A stretch of DNA of 38,407 bases from Flammula alnicola (taxonomy: Eukaryota > Basidiomycota > Agaricomycetes > Agaricales > Strophariaceae). A program made the translations under genes and the position numbers. The stretch's first letter is position 1; each line of letters begins with the position of its first letter. Of this stretch, positions 1-9,851 are shown piece by piece. The notes under the pieces are model-generated. The model did no database searches. It was not told the origin of the DNA and was given only the letters and a program-made list of their open reading frames with translations. The stretch covers positions 1-38,407 of the forward strand of contig JADNRV010000400.1 in assembly GCA_015499995.1 (NCBI GenBank), written 5' to 3'.

Positions 1-1966
1 ATGTGGCTGGGCCAACGACGTTTGGCTCTTTCAGCTGGCGCAATGAATTTTTATCTGAGCTATTTCGGCCTATCTCCGATGGAAAAACATTGCGAACGGA
101 ATTGGGATAGGACGGTTTATCTCTGGGTGGAATAACTGTCGAGTTAAATATGCCTCGAGGTTCTGCCGAGAGCGGGAGACCAACATTTGACCGATTTTGA
201 TGTACATTCTGCCAGACCGTATCGACGCCAGAAACCGACATGAATGAGGAAGGTGTGTCGCCGGACGAGATGGTCCTCGAGTAGAAGTAACTTCGTGCTT
301 TCGGCGGCGGCGAGGGCATTTGCCAATTTGAAGCATTTTGGCGTACATGCAGTCGTTCCGGAACGAATGGGGCAGGTGCACCTTTGGGTGAGAAGGTCGT
401 TGAGACGAAAGCACCTGGCATTTTTGGTGAAGACGGCGGTATTAGATTTGACCTAATTTCGCAAACATTCAGCGGATCCGAGTAGGGGGTAACTAAATTC
501 CTGGGTGGGATGGTCTGCGGGCTGGAGGTGGCTTGTGCTTTCGACATGGGTGGAGGACCTAAGTATGACATTGCCAGGTTTCTATTCTGCGGCCCGATGC
601 TAGAAACGAAAAAGGGTACTGGAGGCTGATCAGCTTTGACCGGGACCACGCTTGCCATCGCCGAGTTGGTAACTCCTTCTGGTTTGTTCTGGATGGACGA
701 GCTTGTAATTGGCTTTTGCTGCCGTCCATTCTGCAGCTCAGCGCTACGGAACGAAGAGCGTGCGATAGGTTGACCAACTTCTGCCCTTGTCGCCATCGTC
801 AAGCTGGGGATACCTTCCTCCTTGGGCGGGGGCGAAAGACTTGTATGTGCTCTAGTCTGATGCGCATTCTGCATCTCGGTGTTAGAAATCGAACAGGGAG
901 AGGTAGTCGCAGTATTAGCGCTGACCAAAGTCATCGTTGAGTTGGTGATATTATCCCGCGCTTGTGACGGGGGCAAGGAATTTCCAGTATTTGACACGGA
1001 TTTGCCATCCATCAGAGCTTTAACCACGTCAATTGAAGGTGATGAGAGACTCGAATTAGTTTCGAGTAGAGTTGTCGAGTCGTGTAAAACAATTTCTGCA
1101 TTATCGTCAAGTTCGCGGGCAGGACTCGGGGGGTGTTGGGTAGTACTAGTAGGTGGGGCGAACATGTTATGTATCATTTCCCGAGGCCTGAACAGATCGA
1201 GGAAGCTGGAAATTGCATGAAACCACTCCTTTGGCGACTAATGTGTGAATATTTCAGTAAATTCCAGAGCTGTGAATAAAATCTGGCGGACCTTTTCCCA
1301 GCCCTTCGACTTGCAACACGAAGCGATGAGATCATCGACTAGTCCCTTGGACTCCTCGATGAGATCCTCGTTTACATACCCGTACACTGTCTCCCTTCCT
1401 TTGGATGCACATATACAAGCGTGGCCCATGAACGACATGCCAGCCTTGGTGAAGAAGGGCTCATTCCTGTCCCACCACATCTCCATCCGTGGTTCAACGT
1501 CCTCGCAACCGGTAACAACGATCACGATCGGAACTTGGGCATCACAAAAGCCTTGATAGAATAATGCATAGTTTTTGTGGATAGTTTCGGTCAGCCTTCC
1601 GCATCTGACCACGAAAATGAGTAAGTGGACACCTCCATTTTTGGATAGGACGGTCAAGAGGTTGTACAGGTTCCCGATGGCTTTAGCGACATCAAGATGA
1701 CCATTGGTGTGGTCTCCGAGGCCAATTGTGTCGTGGAGATTGTATAAACCCCCTCTAATTCCTACGCTGTAGACTGTGCTGCCGAAGGTGCACCCGGCGG
1801 CGTCTCCGCTGATATTGGCTTCGTCGCTGCCTAGAATCATGTTGACCACGCTACTCTTTCCAGCCCCCGTTTCTCCGAATATAACAACATTTTGGATGGT
1901 CCCCTGCGAATTTATTGACGTTAGTCAGTACAGATGTGAAGGTACATCACTCGCTACCTGAGGCAT
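1..1966 (-). CDS. G-domain GTPase with long disordered tail (copy 1, 3' end outside window)
   Basis: Model: exon 1 1958-1966, exon 2 1292-1903, exon 3 1237 to the window edge. Exon 1 is only nine bases (Met-Pro-Gln). Exon 2 is a complete P-loop GTPase domain: G1 GETGAGKSS, G3 DTIGLGD, a G5-like CASKG. The G4 position reads VTGCE instead of N/TKxD, so guanine recognition may be atypical. The fold resembles AIG1/MMR_HSR1-type G domains. The 54-nt intron 1238-1291 (donor GTCCGC, branch TTTACTGA, acceptor CATTAG) removes an in-frame TAG; it is supported by the intron at the same place in the paralog at 4964-5844. After it the frame stays open with no stop for 1,237 nt to base 1, giving about 412 residues rich in Ser, Pro, Thr, Asn and Gln, with three 46-residue repeats. 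The nucleotide-binding call is firm; the cellular role is unknown. The C-terminus is missing from the window. Confidence 0.82.
539..952 (-). repeat. three tandem 46-residue repeats in the GTPase tail
   Basis: Read in the frame of the GTPase tail, three successive blocks of 46, 46 and about 47 residues align. They start NITNSTMTLV (952), GIPSLTMATR (814) and GVTNSAMASV (676). Each carries a conserved QN near position 28-32 (EMQNAH, ELQNGR, GPQNRN); the first and third end in a PPP-containing stretch. The repeats are degenerate at DNA level, so they are old, and the conserved length supports real translation of this frame. Confidence 0.6.
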
Positions 1967-2580
1967 GTCGAATGGTGTAGAAAGTAAACTTGTGCGGATG
2001 AATGGATGGTAGGCTTGGCTTGCGTTCGATATGGGAGGGAGGAAGGATATATTGCCTTCGGTATGATATAGTTTACTTCAGATCATTTTGGCATCTCAGA
2101 CGGCGACGAGAACATGCTCTTCGAAAATATGGACTCCAATGGAATATCTGCACCGATGCGACGAACTCATGCTGTAAGGAGTTATTGCGGTGACGAAGCC
2201 TGCTTAGCCTTAAAACGTTTCAGCTGCCAAAAAGGACCGCTCACAAAGCCTGGTTGGCTTGCATGTTTAGAAAGAATGCGATCGACATTATCAACAACGT
2301 TTCTGATTTCATCCCTTGAACGCTGCATACACGTGAAGCACATTCGCAGTGATCACAGCATCAATATAGATTTAGCGCCTAAGGGGGTAAAGGATAATCG
2401 ATAAGTTGCCAGTGTCATGTCCTCCCACTGGCAACTATGAAGGAGGACTGAATATTTTCCTCAGGGCCCACTTTGCTAAGAGTCTCATTCCGTTCACTGG
2501 TCACAGGTTCGCCAATGGATAAAACTGCACAGTCGCCCTTGGGCGCTAATTCTAAAACGTCTGTCTTTACCCGGCAACGT
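1967..2580. promoter_or_regulatory. intergenic region, left half of the divergent GTPase promoter
   Basis: No gene is seen. Read on the minus strand, the part next to copy 1 (about 1967-2100) resembles the flank before copy 2: TGCCAAAATGATCTGAAGT here matches TGCCGAAATGATTTGAAGT near 4840, and TTCGAC directly precedes both start codons. So promoter sequence was duplicated with the gene in inverted orientation. The rest, up to the LTR element, has no recognisable feature. Confidence 0.45.
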
Positions 2581-2796
2581 TGTAGTAGTGAGGTCTGGGA
2601 GAGTCCTCGGCTAGATTAGATAGATAGATTAGATAGCATTGAGGCTGTGCATGTCCCTTTGTAGACACCTTCCGCATTCGTAGACGAACCATCTTGGCTT
2701 GCCTCTTGCCATTGCGTGCGACGCGACACCGCACTGCCTGCTCGACGCGTATCCGAGCCTCTGCTATCCCGAGTCCGGTCAGATTGGACTGCTCCA
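2581..2796 (+). repeat. left LTR
   Basis: 216 bp, starting TGTAGTAGTG and ending GACTGCTCCA. It contains a short GATTAGATAGATAGATTAG microsatellite-like tract near base 35, also kept in the solo copy at 6115-6335. Confidence 0.88.
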
Positions 2797-3052
2797 TCTG
2801 GTGACAACAGAGTGATTCGATACCAAGCTCTTCGAGCTTCTGCTTTTCCGTGCACGTTCTCAGCTCCATTTTGCCAGCAGACCCCCGAGACCACCGGATT
2901 TCTTCGTTCGACAACCAGATTCTTGCTGAAAACCCGAGCGCCTCGAGCACAGACACTGTCCCGAATAAGCTGATCACACGCAGAAGACCACGCGAGCCAT
3001 TTGCATCCGCGAGCCTCTCGCTTTCGTGAACCCTGTCCCTCAGCGTGCTGTC

Positions 3053-4249
3053 ATGCCGTCTGCTGAGAAACGCGCGCGTCAACGTGCCAAAAAACTATCG
3101 CAGAATAACTCTGCAACTCCGCCTGCCATACCTTCAGCCCAAACCACGGAAATTACGTCGCCGCCTACCCAACCTGCTAATTCCACCCCCGCTTTTTCAG
3201 TCTCTGCCGAGACCGCTACACCAGCCCCTTGGCCCACTCCTGCTCCTGCCACCTTCACCATTTCTTATCACCCGCTTTCCGTAACCTACCCCGAACCCCC
3301 AGACCCATCTGCGAAGCTTCCAACCGATGCCGTTCGAATCACCCGAGAGGACCTCACCCTCATGTTGCGTCAATCATATCTCCACGGCACCGAACACGGC
3401 TGGAAAGCCAACATTCCGTTAGCACAGGAGCGCCTACAAGCAGCTTACGAGCAGGATATGCTGAAAGCGACTGCCGATTTCGGAGAACACGAGAAGCGAA
3501 TCCGCGAGCAAGAGTTCGACCACGGTTTCAACGACGGTTTCAATACTGGTCGTGAAGCCGGTATCCGAGACGAAATCGAGCATCGAGAATCAACTCGAGT
3601 CCCCCAGGCCGACTGTGGTATGCAAACTGAACCCATAGAGCATGAACCTTCCCCCGAAATCATCCCTCCCACCATTGTTTCCTCCGTTTCTGACCCTGAA
3701 CATCCTGTCATACCAGCCTCCTTCATATCCATTCCAGTTTCTGACTTTCTATCATCTTTATTTGAACCCTTCGAAACAACCACTGCCGTTTTATCTAATC
3801 CATCTGTCTCTGCTCCTGATATTGAACCTCCATCTACATTACCATCATCCTTTTCATGGTCTGATGAACCGTCAATTTTCCCAGCCCTTTCACCACCACC
3901 ACCTAATTCTCTTTTACCCCTCTTGATTACCCCCTCCATTTCTATCCGCGACTTTTCCGACCTACGGTCAGGCACAAATCCGTGGCGGAGCTTACAGCAT
4001 CGCAAAGGACGTGACCGCCGTCATTCAGCTCAGCCTTTCATTCAACGTCAACGGCCTTCATACACCCCAAACTTCTATTCTACCACTCGTCGTAACCATA
4101 TCCCCGCCGCCGCTTCTCCGAACGTATCCTATCAATCACCACCAACCCTTCCAGTCCCTCTAGACTGGAATTCCGACCCCCGCCTTTCTGAGCTCAGCCG
4201 CGTCTTGCGAACCCTAGGATGGGCTCATCCTTCGACACCGAGACCATGA
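3053..4249 (+). CDS. single ORF of the non-autonomous LTR element, function unknown
   Basis: 398 residues from the first ATG in the frame (MPSAEKRARQ). The open frame extends upstream to a GTG at 3026, but ATG is preferred. Visible parts: a basic N-terminus (KRARQRAKK), a Pro/Thr-rich low-complexity stretch (~20-75), a charged probably helical segment (~95-185) with a repeated FDHGFNDGFNTG pattern, a long Ser/Pro-rich region, and a basic C-terminus (RKGRDRRH) ending near DPRLSELSRVLRTLGW. No CCHC zinc knuckle, protease DTG or YxDD motif is present. By position and basic charge it could be a gag-like packaging protein; that is inference. The intact frame suggests recent selection or a very young copy. 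Confidence 0.7.
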   Translation: MPSAEKRARQRAKKLSQNNSATPPAIPSAQTTEITSPPTQPANSTPAFSVSAETATPAPWPTPAPATFTISYHPLSVTYPEPPDPSAKLPTDAVRITREDLTLMLRQSYLHGTEHGWKANIPLAQERLQAAYEQDMLKATADFGEHEKRIREQEFDHGFNDGFNTGREAGIRDEIEHRESTRVPQADCGMQTEPIEHEPSPEIIPPTIVSSVSDPEHPVIPASFISIPVSDFLSSLFEPFETTTAVLSNPSVSAPDIEPPSTLPSSFSWSDEPSIFPALSPPPPNSLLPLLITPSISIRDFSDLRSGTNPWRSLQHRKGRDRRHSAQPFIQRQRPSYTPNFYSTTRRNHIPAAASPNVSYQSPPTLPVPLDWNSDPRLSELSRVLRTLGWAHPSTPRP

Positions 4250-4301
4250 CACAGGCCTTTCCTGATGCAACGAGGACGTTGCATTTGTGTGGGTGGGCAC
4301 A

Positions 4302-4517
4302 TGTAGTAGTGAGGTCTGGGAGAGTCCTCGGCTAGATTAGATAGATAGATTAGATAGCATTGAGGCTGTGCATGTCCCTTTGTAGACACCTTCCGCATTC
4401 GTAGACGAACCATCTTGGCTTGCCTCTTGCCATTGCGTGCGACGCGACACCGCACTGCCTGCTCGACGCGTATCCGAGCCTCTGCTATCCCGAGTCCGGT
4501 CAGATTGGACTGCTCCA
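4302..4517 (+). repeat. right LTR
   Basis: 216 bp, matching the left LTR at every position I compared. It is followed by ACGTG, which pairs with the AACGT before the left LTR. Confidence 0.88.
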
Positions 4518-4963
4518 ACGTGTATATACATAACTTCCGAGTACATGCATCATCCTCGTTTGTGATAAAGGGAACCTGAACTTGATGCTAAGCAAATCCA
4601 ATTCCTGTTTAGATCACTGGGGACGTTGCCGGTTCATAGTCTGTGAACACATGTACGCAGTGTTTAAGGGATGAAATGTTATCGATAAATTGAATGACGT
4701 CTGGCCAATCATATAGGCCAATTAGGCTCTGAGAACGGTTCTTTACCTGCAGGTTGAAACCTGGTTAGCTTCAGGCGAGATTCAACGCACAGGCGCAGCA
4801 ACTAGAGGTCGTAATTTCTGAGGGTATGTTTTGTCTTCTGTGGTGCCGAAATGATTTGAAGTTAAGTATATATCTGGTCGCATGCAATGTACCCTCTCCA
4901 CCTGCGACTCCCCAATCTTGAACGCACGCCAATCCCCCCATTCATCCAAGTTGACTATTCGAC
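4518..4963. promoter_or_regulatory. intergenic region, right half of the divergent GTPase promoter
   Basis: No gene is seen. The segment from about 4835 to the start codon resembles the flank of copy 1 read on the opposite strand. Without the LTR element the two GTPase start codons would lie about 1.06 kb apart. Confidence 0.4.
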
Positions 4964-5844
4964 ATGCTTCAGGTAGTCGGCTATCTTTCCTCACAACTCT
5001 GACCGCTGACCTTAAATACATTTCACAGGAGATTGCTCCAAATGTCGTTATCTTCGGCGAAACAGGCGTCGGGAAGAGTAGCGTCATCAATATGGTGCTG
5101 GGTAGCGACCAGGCCAAGATCAGCGCAGATGCTACCGGATGCACATTTGACAGTACACTCTACGACGCGAAAATCAGAGGGCGTTCCTGCAAGCTCTACG
5201 ATACAATTGGCCTAGGAGAAGCTAGCACCGGCACGGTTGAAGGCTCCAAAGCCATTGGAAACCTATATGGCCTTCTAAGCCTCCTATCCGAAAACGGCGG
5301 TGTCCACTTGCTCATTTTTGTGGTCAGGTGCGGAAGGCTCACGGAAAATATCCAGAAGAACTACGAGTTATTTTACAAGGGTTTTTGCGAAGCCAAAGCC
5401 CCGATCGTGGTTGTTGTTACTGGCTGCGAAGGCGAACCAAAGGGCATGGACACGTGGTGGACCAGGAACGAGCGCTTCTTTAACAAAGCGGGCATGTCTT
5501 TTGCAGGTCACGCCTGCGTATGCGCGTCTAAAGGAAGGCAGGGAAGATATGGCTATGTAAATGAAGATCTCGTCGAGCAGTCCAAGGAGCTGGTCGAAGA
5601 CCTCGTTATCCGCCATCATGGGTTACATGGCTGGCAGAAGGTTCGTCACATTCAAGCCTAAATAGTGCGGCATTTATTCACAACCTGGCAGCCACCTATT
5701 TTTTGGTTGACCCAGGTGTGGTATTTCCTGGTAAATCTCTTCAAAGGCGTTATATCGTGGCGCTCCGTCGAGCTCTACATCCGCCTCACAGAAAGTGGTT
5801 TGTCTATGGAAGATGCATTGAAAGTCCTCAAGTCGATGGAATGA
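4964..5844 (+). CDS. G-domain GTPase, short-tailed paralog (copy 2)
   Basis: Model: exons 4964-4972, 5029-5640, 5692-5844; 774 nt, 257 residues. Exon 1 is nine bases (Met-Leu-Gln), exon 2 is 612 nt, exactly the length of exon 2 in copy 1, and intron positions are the same. Motifs: G1 GETGVGKSS, G3 DTIGLGE, altered G4 VTGCE, G5-like CASKG. Intron 2 (5641-5691) has a weak GTTCGT donor; without splicing, translation stops after four extra codons (VRHIQA). The spliced 51-residue tail is hydrophobic at first (FWLTQVWYFLVNLF), possibly membrane-associated, then ends KVLKSME. Copy 1 has a related start (SPKEWFHAI..FLDLF) but continues into a long disordered tail. Both copies bind nucleotide by motif; the biological role is not known. 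Confidence 0.85.
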
Positions 5845-5868
5845 ATCAACACCAGCTTTTCGATATAG

Positions 5869-5884
5869 ATATATATATATATAT
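5869..5884. repeat. AT dinucleotide microsatellite
   Basis: An uninterrupted (AT)8 run just after the GTPase stop codon. The rest of 5845-6114 shows no gene or repeat. Confidence 0.8.
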
Positions 5885-6114
5885 TAGTTCTTGGTTTTCC
5901 ATATCCGCACGAGCGAAACCTTGTAACTTCTGGCCGCTTAACGTTTATGATTGGTTTAAATACGATTTCGCAGCGTTTAATTGAAGATATGAAAATTGCC
6001 AACGGAAACTGCATTTTGTTGGATAGCGATGAGATCAACGGAAGTGGCCCAATCCGGGTAACCATCATCAACAGCCCGATTCTTAATTACATATCCGCAG
6101 TCTGCGGGAAGCTT

Positions 6115-6335
6115 TGCAGGCTTGCAGCGAAAGAACCAGTGCTCGGCTAGATCAGATAGATAGATTAGATGCCACTGTCAGAGGAAGTGCATATCCATAT
6201 GTAGACGCTCGCAGTCGCGCAGACTGAATTATCCTTGCCTTTCGCCATCGCCTGCGACATTATCCGCACGGCTTCCCAGATCGACGCGTATCTTCGGCGA
6301 GCATATCAGAGAACAGGTCAGATTGACCTGTTCCA
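6115..6335 (+). mobile_element. diverged solo LTR of the same family
   Basis: Shares with the 216-bp LTR, in order and spacing: CTCGGCTAGAT, AGATAGATAGATTAGAT, GTAGACGC.CGCA, CTTGCCTTTCGCCAT, CGACGCGTAT and GGTCAGATTGACCTGTTCCA. The end is at TTCCA (6335); the start near 6115 is estimated by length. No internal region or second LTR follows, and no clear target duplication is visible. Confidence 0.72.
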
Positions 6336-6451
6336 ACGGCATGGGTTAGCAACGGCAAACTTGGATTTGCTAATACCTGCCATGAAGTTCAAAAAGTCCC
6401 AATTTTTTCCCTATAATTAAAAATTGTCTACCTAATTCCAAGTTTTCCAAT

Positions 6452-9052
6452 AAACCCGCCTGTGCTGAACGATGACATCATGCAAGTTTCGGAGCATTTC
6501 CGTATCCCAAATCGTTCCCTAATGCTGCATATGGATTGCTAACCGAAGTAGCGTATATGAAGTAAGTATGCGTAAATGAGGTCGGTTGAAGGTCCATCAG
6601 GTCCGCCAGTTTATCATTCACTATAGTATACGTTTAATCGATCACCACATAGAAAGGATGGATCACTTGTATTTATTCTTCACAGCAAAGGATCCTGTGG
6701 CAGCACGGCCCATCACACAGGTCTCTCTTTTGCTCGTTGCCAATCCTGCAGGATTCGGCGCAGGATGGACCGATCTCTTCCCAAAAGCAACCAGGCGGGG
6801 GGGTGGGGCAGTCGCGTTCATTTTGGCAGTCGGTTGGGAGGCAATCTGACCCGGAGGAGACTCGGAATGTGATGTCGAGGGAAGGAGCAGCGGAGGTGAA
6901 AGGCACAAGGGAGGCGATGATTTGAAATGTCATAATGAGTGCAATGGATATCCTCATTTCTGAAAGGAAGAGTACATAGTCAGTCTTTGGGTGCGACAGA
7001 ATAACATGATGAAGGGACGACGGGTACCCAACTCACTCGATTTCGAATGACAAAATTCAAGGACTTGCTTTGTTCCCTTTAACGATGAATTATTTCCTTC
7101 TGAACCTTCCAACGGTCTACGTGTAAGTAAGTTAGCCGAGTAAGAATGTCTTCAACTAACCACTATTGAATCACTCACAAAGCCGGATAATTGTGGACCG
7201 TCGGGGTTGTGGAATTGGCGGTCTTGAAAGGGACTCCGAAGAGCGTCCTCTCTATAGTATACTATACACTCGGGCTCGCCTGCAGGCTCTCCACATGTTG
7301 ATCAGGTCCACAGAGGGATTCTATAACCGCGAGTTAGATGAAAAGTCCACCCTCCGCCCATTCTTTGGTCAGTTAGGCATTCATGAACGCCGCCTGGCCA
7401 TGCGCCTAACACGCGTTTTTCATCGTGGTGCTGGTTGGGTGCTGACACTGTCAAGGTCCATGCTAAATTTCGCTGGTGCCAAGGTGGTGCCAAGGTGGTG
7501 CAGAGGCGAGTACAGAGATACTTAGGTGAGATCAAGAGATGCCTTACTATCTCAGCGTCAGACGCGTTTTCATCCAGCCTCTACTTCGATGTGATGTGAT
7601 TATTTAAATACCAGTAGGTGGTCCCGATAACGGAACAACTAGGGTTTGTACCACATACATGTATATATTCCTATATGTATGCAATGCAGCTTATACCGAT
7701 TTTGAACAGTTCTGCTGCAAGCCTGCAACCCCCAGCGCGACGTGTCCACTGGCATGAGTTGTTCTGAATTGTTGTGTTTACAAGATGCTCGCGGCAATAC
7801 CTCTCCGCTGTCCCATAGCCTTGTTGCATATTCATCTGTATCAGCCCCATCCTCGCGCACGGTCATCACCATTTCCCTCCAACTTAGTCTCCCATACCCT
7901 ACTCCTCACCCGCATACCCAACACCCGGTCCATACACTTCCACCGCCAGACCCGTTGATCAATACGTCTCTGAACAGCAGCCTCTGCACCTGGCCACCCA
8001 TGTGTGGCTTCTGCGACTGTGCGTAGCCCTGGACGCGTGCATGTGCCTCCGTCACCATCGTGGTTAAAGATTTGAAGATTGAGTCGGATAACGACGATGA
8101 GCAGGAGGAGGTCAAGGAAGTCGTGGAAGTAAAAGAGGACGGAGGAGAAATTCCCTCCCTACCTATATCGCAGGCTTTCGAACTTGGCATATCAACGTTT
8201 CAACTCTCACCACCGCCATCACCGCTTCAACAACACCTACGCCTCCTCAAAACACCGCACTCTTATTAACAGTCGTCCTTCCAGTCGTGTCTACAACCAA
8301 ACATGACTCTGATACTGAGCCTCCTAGAACACCCACATGGCTAAAAGTCCTCTCCTCCTCCCGCTGCACCCCTCCTCCGTAGAAATGGGGGTCGTCGACC
8401 TTTCCTGGTGTTGCAGATTGTGTCTAGCTTCGAGTTTCGAGTTTCGTCCCATCGTTCTGCTGGCCACGGGAGACCCGCTTGCTGTTCCACCAACGGACGG
8501 ACGAACGGGTGCTGAGAATTTTTGTAAGAGAAGAGAAGAATGAAGAGAAGAGAAGATTTGGAAGAGAATAAACTCAGGGCAGAAAGTCAAGTCGGTCTGC
8601 GCTTTTCCTTCCTTGCGAATCTCTCCATTATCCAGAGTGCGAGGATCAGCCACCAGGAAGCGACTTCGGGCAGCGCGACGACGAGTCTCGGGTCCTCAGG
8701 CTCTTCAAACCATATGCTTGTAGGATGCGGAGATAGAGGCGTGCAGCAGTGGTGGTATTCTTGAGAAGGTAGAGCTTTCGGTTCAACATGGACCCAGCCG
8801 TCCTCCGTCCTCTGTTCGCTCAGGCTTGAGCATGAGCAGCATCGTGAGCTGCATGCATGCATGCTGTGGGTTCATGGCGAACCAAGTCCAAGGACTCGCA
8901 CGCGGAGACGCGGGATGCCAGACGGATGGATCGACGTATAAGTCGGTCGTCTATCGCCCACCCCCCCATCACTCCACACGAAGTGAAGAAAACGTCGACA
9001 GTCACGCTCTCTGCGCTGCCCGGCGAATTGGAACAGCGCCGTGGGCTGGAAA
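6452..9052. repeat. segmental duplication, copy 1
   Basis: Matches 12981-16177 in the same orientation, starting at AAACCCGCCTGTGCTGAACG in both. Two blocks: 6452-7641 with 12981-14147 (carrying the cysteine-rich protein gene), and 7784-9052 with 14509-16177. The stretch 7642-7783 is not shared. In the second block I find no confident gene: ORFs on either strand are broken by indels between copies, so it looks non-coding or decayed. It contains purine-rich runs (AAGAGAAGAGAAG near 8530), a TTCGAGTTTCGAGTTT repeat near 8430 and a GCATGCATGCATGC run near 8851. Confidence 0.8.
6673..6957 (-). CDS. small secreted cysteine-rich protein, copy 1
   Basis: 94 residues, no intron needed. N-terminal signal peptide (MRISIALIMTFQIIASLV, likely cut after FTSAA). 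The mature part of about 70 residues has 11 cysteines including two CC pairs near the C-terminus (DGPCCHR, ILCCEE), so disulfide-bonded and extracellular. The start is the first Met of the hydrophobic leader, shared with copy 2 at 13202-13480. The two differ at scattered residues and by a two-residue indel in the Pro stretch (CPTPPPG versus CAPPG). All cysteines are kept, which argues for function after duplication. No family recognised; effector-like or antimicrobial roles are possible but unproven. Confidence 0.75.
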   Translation of the reverse strand: MRISIALIMTFQIIASLVPFTSAAPSLDITFRVSSGSDCLPTDCQNERDCPTPPPGCFWEEIGPSCAESCRIGNEQKRDLCDGPCCHRILCCEE

Positions 9053-9200
9053 TACCGTTGGTCTTGCAAAGCATGTGAAGAAAGAGTACGTGTTATTCCT
9101 CCCAAAATATTTTCTGCTCTCTCGTTGACTTCTGACTACTTCGATGTTCACCCGTAACTCTCCGCGCCTGCTTTATTTTTCGTGTTTGATCCATAATCAG

Positions 9201-9417
9201 GCACGGAAAACAGCACCCAACGTCCGATGATATCGTCGCCGTTCTGGACAGGGATCATACCCCACCTCTTTATTGGTTAGTATGGCCCCCAAGAGAAGAA
9301 GAAGAACCTACTAAACATGTACAACCTGACTCTGTATCATCTCACTCACCGTTCCCGAAATACCTTCCAAGGAGACGTGCGAGGCGTGGGTTTGTGAGCA
9401 CAGATTCAGAATCTTGA
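9201..9417 (+). other. possible terminal exon of an unrecognised gene
   Basis: After a plausible intron (donor GTACGT at 9086, acceptor ATAATCAG ending at 9200) the frame of 9047-9085 continues for 71 codons to TGA at 9415-9417. The product is charged: a REEEEP acidic run, then a basic PRRRARRG patch. Upstream reading frames are weak and lie at the edge of the segmental duplication, so this may be the remnant of a broken gene or chance. Confidence 0.2.
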
Positions 9418-9851
9418 TCGTCGTAGTGAAAATATATATATGTAGATTACTATTTCGAAACAAAATTTTAAGCTCGACTATTGGCTACAGAGAGACGAAA
9501 CTGTTAAACAACACCAGATTTGACGTTTTAGCTTACAGGGAGTTTGGTACTTCATTTCTTCAAGTAGTAGAATCGCCCAGATTACTTAATTTGGCGATCA
9601 GTGATGGCTTGGCGCCTATTATGAGCGCTTAAGGGTTCCCTCATGGAAAGACCAAACAAAAGTACAGTATTTCGCGTTTTCAAACACAGACTACAAACTT
9701 TTAAATAATTAAATGTAGTTTATAACTTTATATACTTGTACGAGTAGCAAGAACATAAGTGTCCGGACTGATTCACTGGGTAATAAATGTCATAGTGCAA
9801 AGTTCTGAAGTGAAATCTCGAGAAGCCGACTCGGACGCTACATCTAATGGT

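Larger units (their letters stand above)
2581..4517 (+). mobile_element. non-autonomous LTR retrotransposon, full length
   Basis: Two 216-bp direct repeats (2581-2796, 4302-4517) that look identical base for base, begin TG and end CA, and enclose 1,505 bp. Flanks share AACGT (ends at 2580; repeated at 4517-4521 if the last LTR base is counted), fitting a 4-5-bp target-site duplication. Just inside the left LTR is TGGTGACAACAG (from 2799), a candidate primer-binding site; a G-rich stretch GGGTGGGCAC precedes the right LTR. The interior has one ORF (3053-4249) and no reverse transcriptase, integrase, RNase H or protease, so movement would need enzymes from another element. Identical LTRs suggest a recent insertion. 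Two diverged solo LTRs of the family lie at 6115-6335 and 14148-14352. Confidence 0.85.

Noticed and set aside
2616..2894. Minus-strand frames in the LTRs (also 4225-4546) as a duplicated gene
   Set aside because: They are duplicated only because they lie in the two LTRs; no coding features.
3445..4005. Minus-strand frame of 186 codons in the LTR element
   Set aside because: Antisense of the element ORF, with Gly/Glu/Met-rich shadow composition.
5703..5984. Plus-strand 93-codon frame after the GTPase
   Set aside because: It overlaps the third GTPase exon in another frame and runs through the AT microsatellite.
7784..9052. Frames in the right block of the segmental duplication as protein genes
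   Set aside because: Similar frames in the two copies are broken by indels that are not multiples of three, so coding selection is not supported.
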